From: DASYSL01 sp036003365
GTDB taxonomy: Bacteria > Eisenbacteria > RBG-16-71-46 > DASYSL01
Assembly (NCBI GenBank): GCA_036003365.1
Contig: DASYSL010000104.1
Span: 1 to 44,722, forward strand
Direction of reading: 5' to 3'
Length of the DNA: 44,722 nt
Made by a program: the position numbers and the translations under genes
Part shown: piece after piece, positions 28,202-36,547 of the stretch
Position numbering within the stretch: the stretch's first letter is position 1
Layout: every line of letters starts with the position of its first letter
The notes under the pieces: generated by a model
The model's input: only the letters and a program-made list of their open reading frames with translations
The model's database searches: none
What the model was told of the DNA's origin: nothing

Positions 28202-29227
28202 ATGTCGATCGCGATCGGGGTGCTCGGCGTCGGGGCGCTGGGCCGCCATCACGTGCGCACCACCGCGCACACGCCGGGGGCGACGCTGGTGGGTGCCTTC
28301 GATCCGCGCGCCGAGCGCGCGCGCGTGGCCGAGGAGTTCGGCGGGCGCGCCTTCACCGATGCCGCCTCGCTGATCGACGCCTGCGACGCCGTCATCGTCG
28401 CCTCGCCGACGCGCACGCACCGCCAGGTGGCGGGCCAGGCCCTCGCTGCCGGCAAGCACTGCCTGGTCGAGAAGCCGCTGGCCGCCGACAGCGCCGCATG
28501 CGACGCCCTCCTGGCCGAGGCAAAGGCCGGCAAGCTCGTCCTCCAGGTGGGCCACGTCGAGCGCATGAATGCCGCCGTGCGCGCGGCCCGGCCCTTCATC
28601 CGCCGCCCGCGCTTCATCGAGGTGCGCCGTCTGGCCGGCTTCACGCCGCGCGGCGCCGACGTCGACGTGCTGCTCGATCTCATGATCCACGACCTCGATC
28701 TGGTGCTCGAGTGGACGGGCTCCGCGCCCACCGACGTGCAGGCAGTGGGCGTGGCCGTGCTCACCGAGGGCGAGGACATCGCCAACGCCCGGCTCGAATT
28801 CGAGGACGGCTGCGTGGCCGATCTCACGGCGAGCCGCGTCTCCCAGGAGCGCCTGCGCAAGGTGCGCCTGTTCCAGGAAGACGCGTATCTTTCGCTCGAT
28901 TGCGGCCAGGGCACGGCCGAGATCGTCGAGGCCGACCGCCACGCCATCGCGGCCGTCGTCGCCTCGGGGGCGCTCGCCGAAGCGGTGGGCGGCGGCGTGC
29001 CCGCGACGGCCCCCGACTGGAGCAATCTCGTGCGCCGCCGGGCGCTTCCGCCCCTCGAGGGCGATCCGCTCACGCTGCAGCTCGAGGCCTTCCTGCGCGC
29101 GGTGCAAGGCGTTGCGCCGGCTCCCGGACTCGCCTGCGCCACCGGGGCGGACGGGGCGCGCGCCGTGCGCGTGGTCGAGCGCGTGCGCGAGGCGCTTCGC
29201 GTGCGCGCGGAGCGCTGGCGACGATGA
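28202..29227 (+). CDS. Gfo/Idh/MocA dehydrogenase, candidate GnnA-like UDP-GlcNAc 3-dehydrogenase
   Basis: This 341-residue NAD-dependent oxidoreductase has a Rossmann motif (GVLGVGALGRHH), canonical EKP (90-92) and His163 in MIHDLD. It lies exactly between lpxA and lpxB. In Acidithiobacillus ferrooxidans, gnnA and gnnB lie there and make UDP-GlcNAc3N for amide-linked lipid A. The dehydrogenase type fits GnnA, but no GnnB aminotransferase is in the window. Without a search, an unrelated sugar dehydrogenase cannot be excluded. Family identity is firm; the specific function is inferred. It starts 25 bases after lpxA, and its stop overlaps lpxB. Confidence 0.85.
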   Translation: MSIAIGVLGVGALGRHHVRTTAHTPGATLVGAFDPRAERARVAEEFGGRAFTDAASLIDACDAVIVASPTRTHRQVAGQALAAGKHCLVEKPLAADSAACDALLAEAKAGKLVLQVGHVERMNAAVRAARPFIRRPRFIEVRRLAGFTPRGADVDVLLDLMIHDLDLVLEWTGSAPTDVQAVGVAVLTEGEDIANARLEFEDGCVADLTASRVSQERLRKVRLFQEDAYLSLDCGQGTAEIVEADRHAIAAVVASGALAEAVGGGVPATAPDWSNLVRRRALPPLEGDPLTLQLEAFLRAVQGVAPAPGLACATGADGARAVRVVERVREALRVRAERWRR

Positions 29228-30390
29228 GCCACCCGGCGCCGGTCCGCGTGCTCCTCCTGGCGGGGGAGCCGAGCGGGGACCGGCACGGCGCGCGCGTGGC
29301 GCAAGCACTTCGGGCGCGGGGCCCATGCGAGCTCTTGGGCCTCGCCGGCCCCGAGATGCGCGCCGCCGGCGTGCGCGCGCTCGTCCCCATGGAAGAGGTC
29401 TCGGTACTCGGCTTCGTCGAGGTCCTGGCGCACTTGCCGGCCTTGTGGCGGGCGCGCCGCCGTCTCGAGGCCGCACTCGCCCAGGGCGTCGACCTCGTCC
29501 TGCCCATCGACTTTCCGGGCTTCAACCTTCCGTTTGCCGAGAAGGCGCGCGGCCGCGGCGTGCCGGTTCTCTACTACGTCAGCCCGCAGGTGTGGGCATG
29601 GGGTGCCAAGCGCGTGACGCGCCTGGCGCGCGCGGCGAGCCACATGGCCGTGGTCTTTCCCTTCGAGGAAGCGATCTACACGCGCGCCGGAGTGCCGGTG
29701 ACCTACGTCGGACATCCGCTGGCCGAGGAGCTGGCGGTGACCATGAGCGGCGATCAGGTGCGCGCCGCCGCCGGCCTGGCGGCGGGCGAGCCTTACATCG
29801 CACTCCTGCCCGGAAGCCGCGAGCAGGAAGTGCGCCGCCTGCTTCCACCCATGCTCGACGCGGTGGCCGAGCTCGCGCGTCAGGGACGGCCGACCGCCGC
29901 CATCGTCGCTGCGGCCTCTCCGATCCTGCACGCGCTGGCGCAGACACTCGCGGCCGGGCGCAAGGAGCCCATCGGCATCGTGGAGGGACATGCGCACGAG
30001 GTGGCGGCGCACGCGCGCGCGGCCCTCGTGTGCTCGGGGACCGCCACGCTCGAGACCGCCGCCCTCGGCACGCCGCTCGTCATCACCTACAAGCTCGCGC
30101 CCTTCACCTGGCTCATCGCGCGCCGCCTCGTGCGCCTGCCGCGCATCGGTCTCGCCAACATCGTGGCCGGCGAGGAAGTGGCGCCCGAGCTCTTGCAGGA
30201 TCGCGCCACGGGCGCCAACTTGGCGGCGGCACTCGTGCCGCTGCTCGCCGACGGGCCCCAGCGCCAGCGCGCGCTCGAGGGCGTGGCCCGCGTGCGCGAG
30301 CGGCTCGGCGCTCCGGGTGCCGCGGCCCGTGTCGCCGACCTCGCCCTCGCCTTGGCCGGGCGCCGCGAGCCGGCGCGAGCCAGCGCATGA
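29224..30390 (+). CDS. lpxB: Lipid-A-disaccharide synthase
   Basis: LpxB joins UDP-diacylglucosamine and lipid X into the lipid A disaccharide on the inner face of the inner membrane. The 388-residue GT19 protein has the family start LLLAGEPSGDRHGA, the phrase IDFPGFNLPFAEKARGRG, YYVSPQVWAWG, LLPGSREQEV and a late SGTATLETA motif. ATG 29224 overlaps the dehydrogenase stop, and its own stop overlaps waaA. Confidence 0.96.
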   Translation: MSHPAPVRVLLLAGEPSGDRHGARVAQALRARGPCELLGLAGPEMRAAGVRALVPMEEVSVLGFVEVLAHLPALWRARRRLEAALAQGVDLVLPIDFPGFNLPFAEKARGRGVPVLYYVSPQVWAWGAKRVTRLARAASHMAVVFPFEEAIYTRAGVPVTYVGHPLAEELAVTMSGDQVRAAAGLAAGEPYIALLPGSREQEVRRLLPPMLDAVAELARQGRPTAAIVAAASPILHALAQTLAAGRKEPIGIVEGHAHEVAAHARAALVCSGTATLETAALGTPLVITYKLAPFTWLIARRLVRLPRIGLANIVAGEEVAPELLQDRATGANLAAALVPLLADGPQRQRALEGVARVRERLGAPGAAARVADLALALAGRREPARASA

Positions 30391-31607
30391 GCGGCGATGC
30401 CCAGGCCACGGTCCGTCTGCCACTCTGGTACGGAGCGCTCACCACGCTGCTCGAGCCTTTCGCCGTGGGCTGGGGTCAGGGCGGCGACACGGCCGCGCTC
30501 CGGGCCCGGCGCGGCTTCGACGTGCCGCCCGGCGACGCCTGGATCCACGGCGCCTCGGTGGGCGAAGCGGCGGGCGTCGGTCCGCTCGTCCAAGCCTGGC
30601 GCACGCACCATCCGGAAGATCGCCTGATCGCGAGCGCGCTCACACCCGGCGGCCGCGAGGCGCTGCGCCGCTCCGGCGATCTCGCCGTGACCGCGCCGCC
30701 CTACGAGACCCTCGCCGCCGCCCGGCGCGCGCTCTCCGCCAGCGGCGTGCGCCGTCTGCTGCTCCTCGAAACCGAGATCTGGCCCGCCTGGCTCGCCGCC
30801 GCCTACGAAGCCGGCGTGCGCGTCGCCGTGGCCAATGCGCGCCTCTCGGATCGCGGCTGGCCGCGCTACCGGCGCTGGCGCGCCGCGCTCGCGCCCTTGG
30901 TCTCGCGGCTCACCGCCGTGGCGGCGCAGAGCGAGACCGACGCCGCGCGCTGGCGTGAGCTCGGCGTGGCGAGCGAGCGCGTGGTCGTCACCGGCAACAC
31001 CAAATATGAATCGGCCGCGTCTCTCATGCCGGCCTCAGCCGCCGAGCGCGCCGAAGCGAGGCGCCGCCTCGGCCTCGAGGAGACCGGTCTCTGGTGCGTG
31101 TGGGGGAGCCTGCGGCCGGGCGAGGAGAGGTGGATCGAGGAAGCGTTGCGCACGCTGCCGCCGCACGCGCGCTTTCTCGTCGTGCCGCGCCATCCCGAGC
31201 TCTGGCGCGCGCGATCCCGTCCCGGAGAGGCAAACGGGCGCGCGGTGTGGCTCCTCTCGCTGGGGGTGCTGCGTGAGGCGTACCGGGCCGGAGACTTCGC
31301 GGTCATGGGCGGCACGCTCGAGCCCTACGGCGGACACAACGCGGTCGAGCCGGCGGCCCTCGGTCTTCCGGTCGTGCTGGGCTCTTCGACGGCCAACCTG
31401 CGCGAGGCGGCCACGGCCCTCGTGAAAGCAGGCGGGGCCATCGCGGTTTCCAGCGCGGCGGAGATGGACCACGCCATCGCCCGCTGGTGCGGGGACCCCG
31501 ATGCGCGCGCCCAGGCGGCTCAGGCGGCACGCCGAGTCGCGATCGATCTCGGGGGCGCGGCGGAGCGCGTGCTCGCGCACCTCGAAGCGCGTGGCTTCTG
31601 GGCATGA
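30387..31607 (+). CDS. waaA: 3-deoxy-D-manno-octulosonic acid transferase
   Basis: WaaA (KdtA) transfers Kdo from CMP-Kdo to the lipid A precursor. The 406-residue protein has a short N-terminal membrane-associated segment, then ASVGEAAG with the likely catalytic Glu60. VTGNTKYE lies mid-chain, and the C-terminal donor-site phrase GGHNAVEPAALG is a strong family marker. Family length is typical. Mono- or bifunctionality cannot be told from sequence. Overlaps lpxB and lpxK by four bases each. Confidence 0.94.
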   Translation: MSGDAQATVRLPLWYGALTTLLEPFAVGWGQGGDTAALRARRGFDVPPGDAWIHGASVGEAAGVGPLVQAWRTHHPEDRLIASALTPGGREALRRSGDLAVTAPPYETLAAARRALSASGVRRLLLLETEIWPAWLAAAYEAGVRVAVANARLSDRGWPRYRRWRAALAPLVSRLTAVAAQSETDAARWRELGVASERVVVTGNTKYESAASLMPASAAERAEARRRLGLEETGLWCVWGSLRPGEERWIEEALRTLPPHARFLVVPRHPELWRARSRPGEANGRAVWLLSLGVLREAYRAGDFAVMGGTLEPYGGHNAVEPAALGLPVVLGSSTANLREAATALVKAGGAIAVSSAAEMDHAIARWCGDPDARAQAAQAARRVAIDLGGAAERVLAHLEARGFWA

Positions 31608-32596
31608 GCGCGAGCGTGCGTCCGCCGGCCCGCACCGCTCTCCTCGGCGAGTGGCTCTATCGCGCCGGCGCCAAGCTCGCCCAACGCACCGCGCGTGAGC
31701 CTCTGCGCTTGCCGGGCGCGGCCGTGGTCTCGGTCGGCAACCTGGAGGCCGGCGGCGGCGGCAAGACGCCCTGCGTTCTGTGGTGGGCGCAAGCCCTGGC
31801 GGCCCGGGGGACGACGGCGGCCGTGGTGGCGCGTCCGTGGGGGGCCAAGACGCCGAGTGGGATGACCGACGAGATCGCGCTCCTCGCCGATCGGCTGCCC
31901 ACCGGCGTGCGCTTGATCGCGGGCCCGGACAAGACGCGGAGCGCGGCCCGCGCCCACGACGAGGGAGCGCGCGTGATCGTGGTCGACGACGGCTTTTCGC
32001 ATCGCTCGTTGGCGCGCGAGCTCGACGTGCTGCTGCTCGACGCCCGCCGCCCCTTCGGCAATGGTCACTGTCTGCCGGCCGGCACGCTGCGCGAGCCGCC
32101 GGAATCCTGCGCGCGCGCCGACGTGATCGTCCTCACGCGCGCCGATCGCGCCGACGCGGGCGAGCGCCACCGAAGCCGCGAGCGCGTCCTGGCCGCGGGC
32201 TATGAGGGACCTGTCCTGCAGGCGAGGCACCGCGTCGTGGGCGTGCGCGAGGGCGAGCGCTGGCTCGAGCCGGCCGGCCTCGCGGTGTTCTGCGCCAGCG
32301 GGATCGGCCGCCCGGGCGAGCTGGCCGAAGCCGCGACGGCCGCCGGCCTGTGCGTGCGCGGCGCGCGCGAGTTCGCGGATCATCACGCCTTCGGCGCGGG
32401 TGAGTGGCAAGAGGTCATCACGCGCGCGCAAAGCGTGAAGGCACGCGTCCTGGTGACCGCCAAGGACGCCGTGCGCCTCGCGCCCGAAGCCCGCGCCCAG
32501 GTTCTCGTGCTCGAGATCGCGTGGGATTGGATGGAAGGGGACTTGAGCCCGGACAAGCTCGTCGATCAGGCGCTCGCCGCCGTGGAGGTGGCATGA
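31604..32596 (+). CDS. lpxK: Tetraacyldisaccharide 4'-kinase
   Basis: LpxK phosphorylates the lipid A disaccharide at the 4' position. The 330-residue protein has an N-terminal membrane-anchoring helix and the P-loop VGNLEAGGGGKTP (about 45-57; the usual form is GGTGKTP). The conserved VDDGFSHR (usually DDGFQH), LLDARRPFGNGHCLPAG and LVTAKDAVRL follow. ATG 31604 overlaps the waaA stop. The order lpxB-waaA-lpxK fits a lipid A operon. Confidence 0.95.
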   Translation: MSASVRPPARTALLGEWLYRAGAKLAQRTAREPLRLPGAAVVSVGNLEAGGGGKTPCVLWWAQALAARGTTAAVVARPWGAKTPSGMTDEIALLADRLPTGVRLIAGPDKTRSAARAHDEGARVIVVDDGFSHRSLARELDVLLLDARRPFGNGHCLPAGTLREPPESCARADVIVLTRADRADAGERHRSRERVLAAGYEGPVLQARHRVVGVREGERWLEPAGLAVFCASGIGRPGELAEAATAAGLCVRGAREFADHHAFGAGEWQEVITRAQSVKARVLVTAKDAVRLAPEARAQVLVLEIAWDWMEGDLSPDKLVDQALAAVEVA

Positions 32597-34194
32597 CCCG
32601 CACACGCGGCCCCGAGCACACCGATGTCCTCATTCTGGGGAGCGGCATCGCCGGGCTCTTCCTCGCGCTTCGCCTGGCCGAGAACGCGCGCGTGGTGGTC
32701 GCGACCAAGAAGCAGAACTTCGAGTCGAACACGAACTACGCCCAGGGCGGGATCGCCGCCGTGCTCGGCCCGGACGACCGCTTCGCGCTGCACGTGAAAG
32801 ACACCCTCACCGCGGGCGCCGGTCTGTGTCACGCCGACGTCGTGCGCCAAGTCGTGTCCGAAGGGCCGGATCGCGTGCGCGACCTCATGCAGCTCGGGGT
32901 GCGCTTCTCGCGCGCCCAGAAGGGAAAGAAGCTCTCCCTGGGGCGCGAGGGCGGTCACTCGGCGCGCCGCATCGCCCACGCCGCCGATCTCACCGGCCGC
33001 GCCATCGAGAAAGCGCTCCTCGCCGCGGTGCTCGAGCATCCGCGCATCCGGCTGCTCGAAAACCACATGGCGGTCGATCTCCTGCGCGAGCGCCGGCCAC
33101 GCGGGCGCGTGTGGGGAGCGGAGATCCTCGATCGCTCGCGTGGCACCACGCGCGACTTCGTGGCCCGCGCCACGGTGCTCGCCACCGGCGGCTCGGGGAA
33201 GGTCTACCTCTATACGAGCAACCCCGACATCGCGACCGGCGACGGCGTGGCCATGGCCTACCGCGCCGGGGCCGTGGTCTCGAATCTCGAGTTCGTGCAA
33301 TTCCATCCCACGTGCCTGTATCACCCGCGGGCGCGCAGCTTCCTCATCACCGAAGCGGTGCGCGGCGAGGGCGCGACGCTGCTCACGGTGGACGGCCGCC
33401 GCTTCATGAAGGGCGTCCATTCGCTGGCCGAGCTGGCCCCGCGCGACATCGTGGCCCGCGCCATCGACGCCGAAATGAAGCGCCGTGGCGACAAGTACGT
33501 GCTGCTCGATCTCAGGCCCATCGGCGCCGCCAAGCTGCGTGGCCACTTTCCCAACATCCTCCAGCGCTGCCGCGAGCTGGGCATGGATCCGGTGCGCGAG
33601 CCCATTCCGGTGGTGCCCGCGGCGCACTATCAGTGCGGCGGCGTGCGCGCCGCCCTCGACGGCCGCACGAGCTTGCCGCGCCTCTTCGCCATCGGCGAGG
33701 TGGCGATGACCGGTCTCCATGGCGCCAACCGCCTGGCTTCGAACTCCTTGCTCGAGGCCGTGGTCATGGCGCACCACGCGGCGGGATCCATCGCCGCGCT
33801 CCTGTGCGATGGAGAGATGCCGCCCCGGCCGCGCGTTCCGCCGGCGCACGGGCACAAGCCGAGGCGCGAGGCGGCGCGGCTCGCCCACGACTGGGAGGCG
33901 GTGCGCCGGCTCATGTGGGACATGGTGGGCATCGTGCGCACCGACGACCGCTTGGCCACGGCGGACGAGCGCCTGCGCGCCCTCAGGGTCGAGATCGAGC
34001 GCGAGTTCCGCACCTATCGGCTGACCGCCGACTTCGTGGAGCTGCGCAATCTGTCGCAGGTCGCGCACCTCATCGTGCGCTCGGCGCGCTGGCGCAAGGA
34101 GAGCCGCGGCCTCCATTACAACCTCGACCATCCCCAGCGCGCGGCGCGCTTCCGCCGCGACACCGTGCTCACGCATCGTCCGGGTGAGCGCTAG
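32593..34194 (+). CDS. nadB: L-aspartate oxidase
   Basis: NadB oxidises aspartate to iminoaspartate, the first step of de novo NAD synthesis. The 533-residue flavoprotein has the FAD loop GSGIAGLFLALRLAE, the NTNYAQGGIAAV segment, REGGHSARRI, EFVQFHPT and AAHYQCGGV, all matching the NadB/fumarate-reductase flavoprotein family. A C-terminal helical domain has ELRNLSQVAHLIVRSA. It begins by overlapping lpxK (ATGA), an odd place for NAD synthesis. No nadA or nadC is in the window. Confidence 0.95.
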   Translation: MTRTRGPEHTDVLILGSGIAGLFLALRLAENARVVVATKKQNFESNTNYAQGGIAAVLGPDDRFALHVKDTLTAGAGLCHADVVRQVVSEGPDRVRDLMQLGVRFSRAQKGKKLSLGREGGHSARRIAHAADLTGRAIEKALLAAVLEHPRIRLLENHMAVDLLRERRPRGRVWGAEILDRSRGTTRDFVARATVLATGGSGKVYLYTSNPDIATGDGVAMAYRAGAVVSNLEFVQFHPTCLYHPRARSFLITEAVRGEGATLLTVDGRRFMKGVHSLAELAPRDIVARAIDAEMKRRGDKYVLLDLRPIGAAKLRGHFPNILQRCRELGMDPVREPIPVVPAAHYQCGGVRAALDGRTSLPRLFAIGEVAMTGLHGANRLASNSLLEAVVMAHHAAGSIAALLCDGEMPPRPRVPPAHGHKPRREAARLAHDWEAVRRLMWDMVGIVRTDDRLATADERLRALRVEIEREFRTYRLTADFVELRNLSQVAHLIVRSARWRKESRGLHYNLDHPQRAARFRRDTVLTHRPGER

Positions 34195-34345
34195 CGCGCC
34201 CGATCCCGGAGGTCGGCCAGCCCAACGCATGCTCCAGCGCATACGAAATGGGTCCTTTTCAGAAAGCGCCCACTTGGCGCGCGCGGATTCAGCCGCGCCT
34301 CTTCGCCCTCTGGCCTCCCGGCTCGGCTGGACCTATGATCCCCGC
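34195..34345 (+). other. Intergenic stretch between nadB and the Minf_1886-family gene
   Basis: This is the longest gap in the first 38 kb (151 bases). It holds two small adjacent inverted repeats: GCGCC-CACTT-GGCGC at 34266-34280, and GCGCGG-ATTCAG-CCGCGC at 34281-34298, followed by a pyrimidine-rich stretch. They could form a weak terminator after nadB or an mRNA processing structure. The TATGAT element follows at 34334. No convincing small ORF is seen. Confidence 0.4.
34334..34339 (+). promoter_or_regulatory. Candidate -10 element for a leaderless transcript
   Basis: TATGAT ends six bases before the ATG at 34346, so transcription would begin at or next to the start codon. There is no purine-rich ribosome site upstream of that ATG. 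No good -35 match is seen at 16-18 bases. This TAnnnT-to-ATG spacing is the usual hallmark of leaderless genes; functional status is inferred. Confidence 0.4.
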
Positions 34346-34714
34346 ATGATGATCGAGCGCGATCTCATCGACGTGGTGGACTCGATCCGCGAGCGCGACC
34401 CGCGCTACCGGCGCGAGAGCTATCTCTTCGTCATGTCGGCCCTCGACCACGTGGTGCGCCGCCTGACGCGCCCGCGCCACGTGAGCGGACAGGAGCTGCT
34501 CGCCGGCATCGTCGCGCTCGCCAAGGATCAGTTCGGCCCCCTGGCGCACACCGTGCTCGACGAGTGGGGACTCGACACGAGCCTCGACGTGGGCAACGTG
34601 GTCTTCCATCTGGTCGAGGCCGGCGTCTTGGGCCGCGAGCCCACGGACCGCATCGAGGATTTTCAGGGCGGAATCGACATCCGCCACGAGCTCGAGCCCA
34701 AAAGCCGATCGTGA
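34346..34714 (+). CDS. Minf_1886 family protein, function unknown
   Basis: This 122-residue protein matches the Minf_1886 family pattern: YLFVMSALDHVVRRL, then HVSGQELLAGIVALAKDQFGP, LDEWGLDTSLDVGNVVFHLVEAG and a final EDF. No catalytic motif, signal peptide or membrane segment is visible, so it is probably cytosolic. ATG 34346 (or the next codon, ATG 34349) begins the conserved part; the frame stays open upstream but that sequence is not conserved. Its stop overlaps the ABC exporter start (GTGA). No function is known to me. Confidence 0.85.
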   Translation: MMIERDLIDVVDSIRERDPRYRRESYLFVMSALDHVVRRLTRPRHVSGQELLAGIVALAKDQFGPLAHTVLDEWGLDTSLDVGNVVFHLVEAGVLGREPTDRIEDFQGGIDIRHELEPKSRS

Positions 34715-36534
34715 GATCCTGGATCCGGCTCGCCGGATACCTGCGCCCTTACACGCGGCGCGTCGTGCTCGCCGTGCTCTGCATGCTCGGCTACGCGGCC
34801 GCCAGCGGCCTCTCGCTCGGCCTCATCTCTCCCTTCACCCAGGTCCTGTTCGGCGGCGCCGCCAAAGCCGCCTCGCCCGCCGCTCAAGCCTTGCCCACGG
34901 TGCGTTGGCCCGCCTTCCTCCAGAAGGGCCTCTTGCCCTGGCTCACCGGCGGCTCGGCGCACGAGAGCCTGACGCGCATCACCACCGCCCTCGTGATCGC
35001 GTTCATTCTCAAGAATGTCTTCGACTACCTGCAGCAGTACCTCATGGTGTGGGTCGAGCAGGCGATGGTGCGCGATTTGCGCCGCGATCTCTACGCGCAC
35101 CTCCAGCGCCTGTCGCTGCGCTTCTTCCACGGGGAGCGCATGGGCGAGCTGACGTCGCGCGTGGTGGGGGACGTGCAGTTCATCCGCGGCGCCCTGGCGT
35201 CGGGCTTCGCCTCCATGGTGCGCGACTCGCTCTTCCTGATCGTCTGCCTCTTCTGGGTCTTCTGGGCCTCCTGGCAGCTCGCGCTCGTGAGCTTGATCCT
35301 GGTGCCGCCGGTCGCCGCGCTCGTGGTCCTCCTCGGACGCCGCGCGCGCAAGAACTCCGAGGTCATGCAGGAGCGGCTCGCGAGCCTGACCGGCGTGCTC
35401 GCCGAGACCCTTGGCAACATCCGCGTCGTGAAGGCATTCGGCGCCGAGGGCTTCGAAGAGCGCCGCTTCGACGAGGAGAACCGCGAATACTTCCGCGCCT
35501 TCGTGCGCGTGCGGCGCCTGGCCGCGCTCGCCGGGCCCATGGCCGAGCTGACGCTCGTGCTGCTGGCCGCCGGCGTGCTCGGCTACGGCGGCTATCTCAT
35601 CTACGAGACCGGCGCCCTGCACGCGTCGGATTTCTTTCTCTTCCTGGTCGCGCTTCTGTCCATCGTCTCGCCGGTGCGCAATCTCTCGGGCATCAATGCC
35701 ACGCTGCAAGAAGGGCTCGCGGCCGCCGACCGCATCTTCCGCTTCATGGACCAGGTGCCCGAGGTGCAATCGAAATCGGGGGCGCGCCGCGCCACCGGGC
35801 TCGCCGAAGCCATTCGCTTCGAGAACGTCACCTTCCGTTACGGAGACGGCCCGCCGGCTCTCGACCGGGTCGACCTCACCCTGCGTCGTGGCGAGCGCGT
35901 GGCGCTGGTCGGCCTTTCGGGCGCGGGCAAATCGACGCTGGTCGATCTCCTGCCGCGCTTCTACGATCCCACCGCCGGGCGCATCACCCTCGACGGCACG
36001 GACCTGCGCGATCTCGATCTGGCGAGCTTGCGGGCACTCTTCGGCATCGTGCCGCAAGAGTCGATCCTGTTCCGCGACTCGGTCGCGGCGAACATCGCTT
36101 ATGGCCGCGATGATCCCGACCCGCACCGCGTCGAGGCGGCGGCGCGCGCCGCCAACGCGAGCGGGTTCGTGGAGCGGCTGGAGCACGGCTACGATACGGT
36201 GATCGGCGAGCGCGGCGCCACGCTCTCGGGCGGCGAGCGCCAGCGTCTCTCCCTCGCCCGCGCCGTGTACAAGGATCCGCCGATCCTCATCCTCGACGAA
36301 GCGACGTCGCACCTCGACTCGGAGAGCGAGCGTATCGTGCAGGAAGCAATCGAGAAGCTCATGCGCGAGCGCACCGTGGTGCTCATCGCGCACCGACTTT
36401 CGACCGTGCTCGGCGCCGACCGCATCGTGGTCTTGGACCAGGGCCGTGTCATCGAGCAGGGCACTCACGCGGAGCTTCTGGCGCACGACGGCGTCTACCG
36501 CCGCCTGCACGAGCTCCAATTCAGCGCCACCTAG
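34711..36534 (+). CDS. MsbA-like ABC exporter (lipid A flippase candidate)
   Basis: This is a 607-residue half-transporter with six membrane segments (about 10-320) and a C-terminal ATPase. Walker A is GLSGAGKST (401-409), the signature is LSGGERQRLSLARA, Walker B is ILILDEATSHLD and the H-loop is IAHRLST. The location next to lpx, waaA and GT9 genes argues that it flips lipid A-core. The family also contains multidrug exporters, so substrate is inferred from context. GTG 34711 overlaps the preceding stop. A long Ala/Pro-rich loop lies between membrane segments 1 and 2. Confidence 0.92.
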   Translation: MRSWIRLAGYLRPYTRRVVLAVLCMLGYAAASGLSLGLISPFTQVLFGGAAKAASPAAQALPTVRWPAFLQKGLLPWLTGGSAHESLTRITTALVIAFILKNVFDYLQQYLMVWVEQAMVRDLRRDLYAHLQRLSLRFFHGERMGELTSRVVGDVQFIRGALASGFASMVRDSLFLIVCLFWVFWASWQLALVSLILVPPVAALVVLLGRRARKNSEVMQERLASLTGVLAETLGNIRVVKAFGAEGFEERRFDEENREYFRAFVRVRRLAALAGPMAELTLVLLAAGVLGYGGYLIYETGALHASDFFLFLVALLSIVSPVRNLSGINATLQEGLAAADRIFRFMDQVPEVQSKSGARRATGLAEAIRFENVTFRYGDGPPALDRVDLTLRRGERVALVGLSGAGKSTLVDLLPRFYDPTAGRITLDGTDLRDLDLASLRALFGIVPQESILFRDSVAANIAYGRDDPDPHRVEAAARAANASGFVERLEHGYDTVIGERGATLSGGERQRLSLARAVYKDPPILILDEATSHLDSESERIVQEAIEKLMRERTVVLIAHRLSTVLGADRIVVLDQGRVIEQGTHAELLAHDGVYRRLHELQFSAT

Positions 36535-36547
36535 GGAGACAGCGATC

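Noticed and set aside
34184..34345. 54-codon upstream extension of the Minf_1886-family frame
   Set aside because: The extension is unlike the family, overlaps nadB, and crosses hairpin-containing non-coding sequence. The conserved part starts at ATG 34346.
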